NCBI GenBank assembly: GCA_028023455.1
Contig: JAQFVV010012498.1
Coordinates: forward strand, 3,195,001-3,259,000
Length of the DNA: 64,000 nt
From: Epiperipatus broadwayi
Taxonomy: Eukaryota; Onychophora; Udeonychophora; Euonychophora; Peripatidae
Direction: 5' to 3'
In this document: one piece after another, positions 54,421 through 64,000 of the stretch
Layout: the number at the start of each line of letters is the position of its first letter
How positions within the stretch are numbered: the stretch's first letter is position 1
The notes under the pieces: model-generated
What the model saw: the letters and a program-made list of their open reading frames with translations, nothing else
Database searches by the model: none
What the model was told of the DNA's origin: nothing
Made by a program: the position numbers and the translations under genes

Positions 54421-56739
54421 AGGACATTGAGACCATGTAAATACATAGAAGAGGGATGAAGAAAATACATGCTTTAATATATACAGTATACTTGAATTAA
54501 ATAAACTATTTAATAAAATATGTAAAAAGGTAATATGACATAATAAAAAAAATAATATTGTTATTAAAAATATATTGCACAAAACAGCAGTGGAATCCAT
54601 CCTAAAAATCCCACATTTTAGAGTCAGCCACTCTACAATTACTTTAAACTAAAGGAGACATGTGATTTTTATAAAATGTCATTGATAAAGATATTTCATC
54701 ACATATAGAAGTACTATAATTATGAGGCAATATTTTTTAAAATAATTTTTATTTTTAAATTATTAATAGAGATGTATCATTTTTATATAAATTAAATTAA
54801 AATAAAAATGACTAGGAAATCTAAACATTTTTATTTACATATAAATTTGATTAGTTGTAGTGAGAAAAAATAGGATTGGCTTGTTCAGTTTAGTGCAATG
54901 GTAGAGAATATATGTATTATATTTCAAGGCTCTAACAATTGTTACAACAAGTCTAAGTAAAAAAAAAATTCTCTTTTATTTAAATAAAAAAAATATTTGC
55001 AAATACATGATTCCAACAATAAAATGATTAAGAAATATAACTATTTTTATAAAGTTTTATTAATTATCATGACAAAATAGTGTCAGCTTGTTCAGATTAC
55101 TACAAAGTGAGTATATATATTTTAATTGTACCTTGTGCTTTAATTAAAATAGTTAGATGCATAAAATAGTAAAAATTTTAAATTTCAATTCTGCAATATT
55201 TTTTGTAATCTTTTAAAACTAAAACTACAGCAATTGCACTTAAAACTATCTTATATAATGTTATTAAAGCATTAAGTAATATTTGAAGTGCATATTAATA
55301 TTAAACTGTTGCAAGTACAAATTTTAATAATAATGTTCTTTAGGGTATAAATAATGTACTAATATTTATTAAAATAATGTAGTTTTTATTGTAAGTAAAT
55401 GTAAATTTTAACAGTTATCAATTGAATGTACCATGTTAGTTAATTTAAAATATGTTAAATAAATCATTAGATAATATTAAGTACAACAAAGCATTGGACA
55501 ATTAAAGCAGTTCTAGTGATATATGTGTTTGTCTGTGCTTTCATGTATGTTATTTTGAAAGTTTTTAATTTTTTAATAATAATTATTATTTTAATTACTT
55601 TAGTTAAAAATATTAGAGAATAGACTTCTATGTAATACTTAATGAATACTAAATAGATATGAGAAATAATTTATTTCATGCAATGTTTATTTAATAATAT
55701 TTAGTTTATTAAATAATTATATTAAAATATTTATTACACATTTAAATAAGTTAAATTGCTATTTTTAGAAAATTTTATTTTCTTTGTTTCTGTTATTCTT
55801 TAATTAATTCTAAAAATAGATCTTATAATTGGTGATTAGAAATCAATTTTATTGTAGGATTGTGTTCAGTAGTCAGCTGCTCAATTGAAGTTGGTTGTAT
55901 AAGATAGGGAAAACAGAGGTGTATGTGCTGTGTGCATGAAAAATTATCAATAAAGTATTAAACAATTTAAAAATATATTTTTCTAAAAAACAGTTGATAT
56001 TTTTGTTTAAAAAATGTGTGTCAAATTTTATCTTTATTTAAAGCAATATTAATATGAAATAAAAAAGATTACTAATCAACTATCTAAGGAGGGGGAAAAG
56101 ACCACATTTATATTTACTTATTGGTGAAATTGAAGAAAAGAAAAATACATAAATGGCTTGGACAAAGTTACAATATTACTGGAATTTTTGCATTAATCTA
56201 CAGAAAAAATTGACCCTTATAGAAACAGCAGACCACACAGAAGAATTTGTTTATTGTATTATAGAAATATGTTTTTATTTGCTTACAAACTTTTATATGA
56301 TTCTAAAATAACATAGCATTTATTCCTGAATTAAACTATTTAATTTCTGCACTAATATTGTAAATGTTTTTATGCCTCACAATAAAAGGAAATGTTTAAA
56401 ACTTCAATTATTAACTTATTCATCTAATATGTTATGATATTATATAATGGAACTGCTAAAATATGTTATATTTAAGCCAATACTTATTATAACAGTGTAT
56501 CATTCTGTTATTTATAAAAGTTAAAAAAATATGAAAATTTATGTTAAGATTATAATCAAGAAATAATATATTTTGGGATTTATTCTAGCTGTCTTCAATA
56601 AAACTAAAGATTATAATTTATATTTATTCCAATTGAATCTACTTCTAATAGAAAGTTTTCTTTTTACTGTGTTTTAAAGTGTTTTTTTTCAATATTAAAT
56701 TTAGTATACTATATAGGCTTACACACACCTGCACATATA
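54421..56739. other. AT-rich, no gene seen
   Basis: Long AT-rich stretch with no supported frame, repeat pair or RNA. Confidence 0.4.
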
Positions 56740-56975
56740 TAATGTAATATATAAGGGATTTGAATTCAGACATTCACATGACTATCAACTCTTCATGTCA
56801 TTTCATATTGCTGACCCACCTGATCACACACATGTTGAAAAGATAAATAATCATCAATATACATATTTTATGGTAAACCAACAATCAGCACTTGGTCCAG
56901 GTTACTATCTCCACACACATATACAATCAGTGCCAGCTCTATATTAAGACGGCCAATCTTCATACTGTAATATTA
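56740..56975 (-). mobile_element. S6: copy of the hammerhead family, S1 subtype
   Basis: Minus strand: end of body (56975-56900, AAGATTGGCCGTCTTAATATA), degenerate HHR (56899-56851: ACCAA, GTGCTGAT, TTGGTTTACCAT, AAAATATGTATA, TTGATG), then the S1-type head with GTGGGTCAGCAATATGAAATG and box-B-like GAATTCAAATCCC (56769-56757). Best aligned to S1. Confidence 0.7.
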
Positions 56976-59903
56976 AAAGTATATGTGGACAATTAATTAA
57001 CTTTATCTAAGAGAAAATGTTTTTGTCATTTCTAATTTTCAAGCTTAGTTTCTTGTGGCAAGCAGACAGGGGAAAAAAGATTTTAATCAATGAATTGACT
57101 GATCAAACTTCTGTTTGAACTTCCATTTTATGATGTGTTTGGCAAAAAAAAAATAACTTTTATTAAATTTATTTTTTGGGATTGTTATATTTAAATAAAT
57201 TTACTTTAATGATTTATATTTATCAGTTTTTAATTGTAATAGATATTATTACTATAATTTATTATATAATAGAGTTATCTATATTTTAAAATATATTGAA
57301 AGAATGGCAAATTATGGCTTATTTTTATAGTCAAATGGAACATTGCTGGACAAATGTTATTGAATTATGACATTTACTGGTAATTTTTATTGTTTGTTTT
57401 AATATATGATTATTTAGTTTGTTTAATATAATTCTATTTCAAATTTTATAAAGGTAAAATAACCTAGAGGGTTTTGTTCTGAAAAAATATTCCTCATATC
57501 TTAAAAATTGCTATTTTAAGTTATAATAAATATGTGCCCATGAATGAAAGATGTTTATTTGCAGATTAATTATTAGCATGGTCATGATTTTTATATTTTT
57601 GATCATGAATTATTTTATCAAACACATATCTATACATGTTAATTTTTCTTTGCACTGTGTATAAACGATTATCAATTAAGTTAAGATAGTGCATTCTGAT
57701 AATGCTAGAGTGTATAGTCCTGCTATTGGGCATTTATTAATTTTTGTGGTGGAATTTTGTGTCTTAGTTCTGAGAAACATTTAAGCTGTTTATAAAATGT
57801 ATTAAGAAGTCATATCTTCAGCTTACTGCTTAGATGTGATTATAGTATTTAAACCTATAGATTTCTTGTCAAAAGTAATGAATTGAGTTCACATGGTCAT
57901 TCAGTCTTTGTTTTATTCCTATAGTGCATAGTGTAAGTCATAGGGAGAATATAGGTCATCCAGTCATGAATGCAGATGGGCCATTTGATTTAATTCCCAT
58001 AAAATTTTTATATCCAGATTATTAAAAGTGCTTCTGTAAAGAACTTGCTTACAGACATCACATATAATATAGCAATGATATATATTTGAAAATCTTGAGA
58101 AAATGTATTCCATCCACATAAGCTTGTATATGTTTATATAGATACAAAATCTAGGATTTATGATCTCTATGAATATAAGGTTGTCAGTATTATGAATGAT
58201 AGTTAAATCCCACATAAGAAAAATTTAATAATAAATATGTAAATATTTTCAAGTGCATAATTGTGATTTTTCTAAATAATCCTGAGAGCAATGGAAACAG
58301 AAAATTAAATTGCAATTAATTTTGAAAGATGTTTAATAATTGATATTTTAAGAAAAATAGGATTTGTTAGAAAAAGGATTATAATAGGAATAATTCCTAT
58401 ATGCCAATTTTAAATCTGTATGTTAATGTGAAATATGACTTAGGCTATTCTTTAGTTCACAATGCTTGTTTATTTTATATAAATGGAATAATCTTTTAAA
58501 ATTTATATTTTAAAAGTTTAATTATTACCAAGTAATTAGTAGTCAATTAAAATAGCATGTATGTTTAATTATCTTCTGGTTAACTCAATAAAATACTATA
58601 AAACTATTATGAAAAAAGTAAACCCTGCTTTTCACTAAGGTGAATAATAAATAGTAATTCATAGAAACATCAAAGGTATAACAATATTTTATATTGTTTG
58701 TTTTGCTTTATATAAAGTAAAAAGGAAAGATATAATATTATAATTTAAATTATACCAGTGGTAATTCAAATATTTGCAAACTTTGAAATATAGTGTTATT
58801 AAAAATAATTATAGACTTATTACAAAAGGTTAAGTAAATTAATTTTGGATAGATTGATGTATTACCAAACTGACATCTTGTTCATTGTATTTGGAAAATT
58901 TGTAAATATAAAATTATTTTATTGGAATTTGTAAATAGTCCCCTTAACTGAAAATTAATTATATTTTGTGTATTATAAAATAAACTTAAAGATTGATTTG
59001 TAAATTCTATATATTGTTTTGTAAATAAATTGATTTTTGTAGAATTTAAAATTATGTCGTTTGGCATTATTTATGTTTTCTTATTTCTATTTATCATTCA
59101 TATTGATTGAATTTAGTATTTACTCTATTGAACACTTATAATAAATTATTCTATTTAATATGTGTATTACAATCATAAAAATGATTATTTTTATCAAGCA
59201 GTATATGGTAATTGATTCATAAATTATCATAGATTCAGAAAAACTATTGAATAAATCCAAATTTATTTAATCATGCATAAAATTTATCATCTACAATGGT
59301 CCCATATGTTTATTTCATAGTAAACCTGAGAATTTTTGTTGTTTGTCTCAAACTAATAACAATCATTACTATTATTATTGGTTCAAATTCAGAACGTATT
59401 ATTATTTTACGGTATGTAAGCAGAGTTATATTTGGACATTCATATGCCAATTATTTATTAAAGAAAATAAACTTTACTTAAATATTTGCATTATAAAGTT
59501 AGTTATATAAAGATTAGTATTATCATCATGAGAGATGATTTCTGAATATTTTAATAATCCAAATTATATTTTATTACATTTCTTAAATTATAATAGAGAT
59601 TTTTCTTAAATTAATTCAAAACCCGATAAGGCCTAAAGTAACAATTTTACAGTTTAGTTATCATATTGCAGAGCAAAGTTGTTATAGTTTGTTTAATAAT
59701 GTTATTATTTTAAATTTTTTTAAATTTTGTCTGGATTACTGGATTTCCGTAAAATTGCCCTTTTTTATCCAATATCCTATACTTTGCTTCTTCTGTAATA
59801 TGATATCCCTGGAATAAAGATTAAAATACAATAAATATTTAGATCAATGTTTATTTCAAATTAAAATTAAAATATAAATTTATTATTATAATAAATTTTA
59901 ATA
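56976..59903. other. AT-rich, no gene seen
   Basis: Frames at 57964-58215, 58882-59067 and 59296-59481 are short with no recognisable motif and are not called. Confidence 0.4.
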
Positions 59904-59957
59904 TTATTATTCTTGAATATTTAGTTGGAGTTATTATTCTTGAATATTTAGTTGGAG
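59904..59957. repeat. exact 27-bp tandem duplication
   Basis: TTATTATTCTTGAATATTTA.. unit at 59904-59930 and again at 59931-59957. Confidence 0.95.
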
Positions 59958-60216
59958 TATTATTTTAGCTTTATATAAATATGATTATTATAGCTAGTCA
60001 TAGAGATATGATTGTAATTCTTAAAGGGATGAAATTCAATGGTATTTCTATGCAGTGAAGTGTAGGTCTTTGGTATGTATTTGAGTTTAAGGCAGTCTGT
60101 ATACTATAGCTTGGGAGCATAGTCTCATGAGCCAATTTATTATTATTGCTATTATTATTCTGATCTAGGAAATTATTAATTAATAAGTATTTATTTATTA
60201 AAGCAGTTTGAGATCA

Positions 60217-60296
<80 letters not shown>
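60217..60296. repeat. (ATT)n microsatellite
   Basis: About 26 ATT units ending in ATC variants. Confidence 0.95.
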
Positions 60297-60364
60297 CATC
60301 TGATTATTGCTTTCACACTTTTTGTTGTCTCACTGCTTACCTTCGATTGTGACTATTATCATGG

Positions 60365-63533
<3,169 letters not shown>

Positions 63534-63567
63534 AATATATATATATATATATATATATGTACCATAT

Positions 63568-63618
<51 letters not shown>

Positions 63619-63712
63619 GGGATGGTCAGATTACATGTGAGGTGTATATGTGATTATGCCCAACAATTGGCTGTGACAGATATAATGGGATGGAATATAT
63701 ATATATATATAT
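63534..63712. repeat. three (TA)n tracts
   Basis: TA runs at 63535-63558, 63573-63615 and 63695-63711. The first two are linked by GTACCATATTTGAA, and the first is preceded by TGGTACA, so TGGTAC/GTACCA forms a short inverted word around it. Confidence 0.9.
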
Positions 63713-64000
63713 GTAATTTATGGCTAACAAGTCATGGTTTTGAAACTGCAAAGATTTAGCTATGGTCACTCATTTGGTCTTTATGTAAGAGCATTACATA
63801 TGATATGACAAGTCAGTTATTTGATGATTTATCTAAGTTTTAGAAAGTGATCCTATGATGATTAATGATTGAATGGGATGAGATTCACTCTTTCACAACT
63901 TTTCTTACTTCACCTCTTTTGATCCTTGTTATGCCACATAGTTCAAACTCAGGGAAATGCATATATTCTTTATTTAAAGGTATGACTATTCCATATCTGT
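63713..64000. other. window end, nothing recognised
   Basis: No supported feature. Confidence 0.35.

Overview
The window is very AT-rich (roughly three quarters A+T by eye) and reads as gene-poor, repeat-rich nuclear DNA of an invertebrate animal. I found no convincing host protein gene, rRNA or intact tRNA gene. The reasons for a metazoan call are: long (TA)n, (ATT)n and (ATCT)n microsatellites; decayed Ty3/gypsy LTR retrotransposons; Penelope-like elements (PLEs) with a reverse transcriptase fused to a GIY-YIG endonuclease; and tRNA-related SINE-like repeats. The PLE catalytic box (YVDDTFVIW) resembles arthropod PLEs, but this is a weak guide and I do not name a species.

Layout. 0.3-1.7 kb: an open 339-codon coiled-coil ORF with a 45-bp internal repeat, origin unknown, plus a small ORF. 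3.7-9.6 kb: degenerate tandem repeats, including a dimer of a ~735-bp unit, and weak SINE candidates. 11.4-12.0 kb: compound inverted repeat. 14.2-18.1 kb: plus-strand gypsy element (protease, RT, RNase H, integrase in order) broken by frameshifts, stops, a 40-bp tandem duplication and a D-to-N change at the protease active site. 18-27.7 kb: AT-rich, nothing recognised beyond small repeats. 27.8-28.6 kb: ~840-bp palindrome of a tRNA-like SINE with a hammerhead-like motif. 29.9-31.9 kb: minus-strand gypsy relic (gag, protease, integrase end) lacking RT, RNase H and most of integrase. 32.7-33.1 kb: near-perfect 230-bp tandem duplication. 35.4-40.8 kb: cluster of a small dispersed repeat family carrying hammerhead ribozyme (HHR) motifs, around a degenerate PLE at 37.4-39.7 kb. 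42.9-47.7 kb: giant microsatellites, an HHR hairpin and a duplicated block with a TATA-like promoter. 47.7-49.9 kb: 2.2-kb non-coding block bounded by TGTAAC/GTTACA. 52.3-53.9 kb: two PLE fragments in inverted orientation. 54-57 kb: two more copies of the HHR family. 57-64 kb: AT-rich sequence and microsatellites.

The main result is a set of hammerhead-like motifs in at least four repeat contexts: PLE ends, a short hairpin, a palindromic SINE, and a small family (here called S1-S6) joining a tRNA-like Pol III box module, a ~330-400 bp body and an HHR. The S copies occur in different permutations of head-body-HHR, and one copy (S4) contains two HHR positions 465 bp apart. That is what would be expected if they were copied from multimeric or circular RNA cut by the ribozyme. 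PLEs in the same window are the obvious candidate helpers, but this link is inference.
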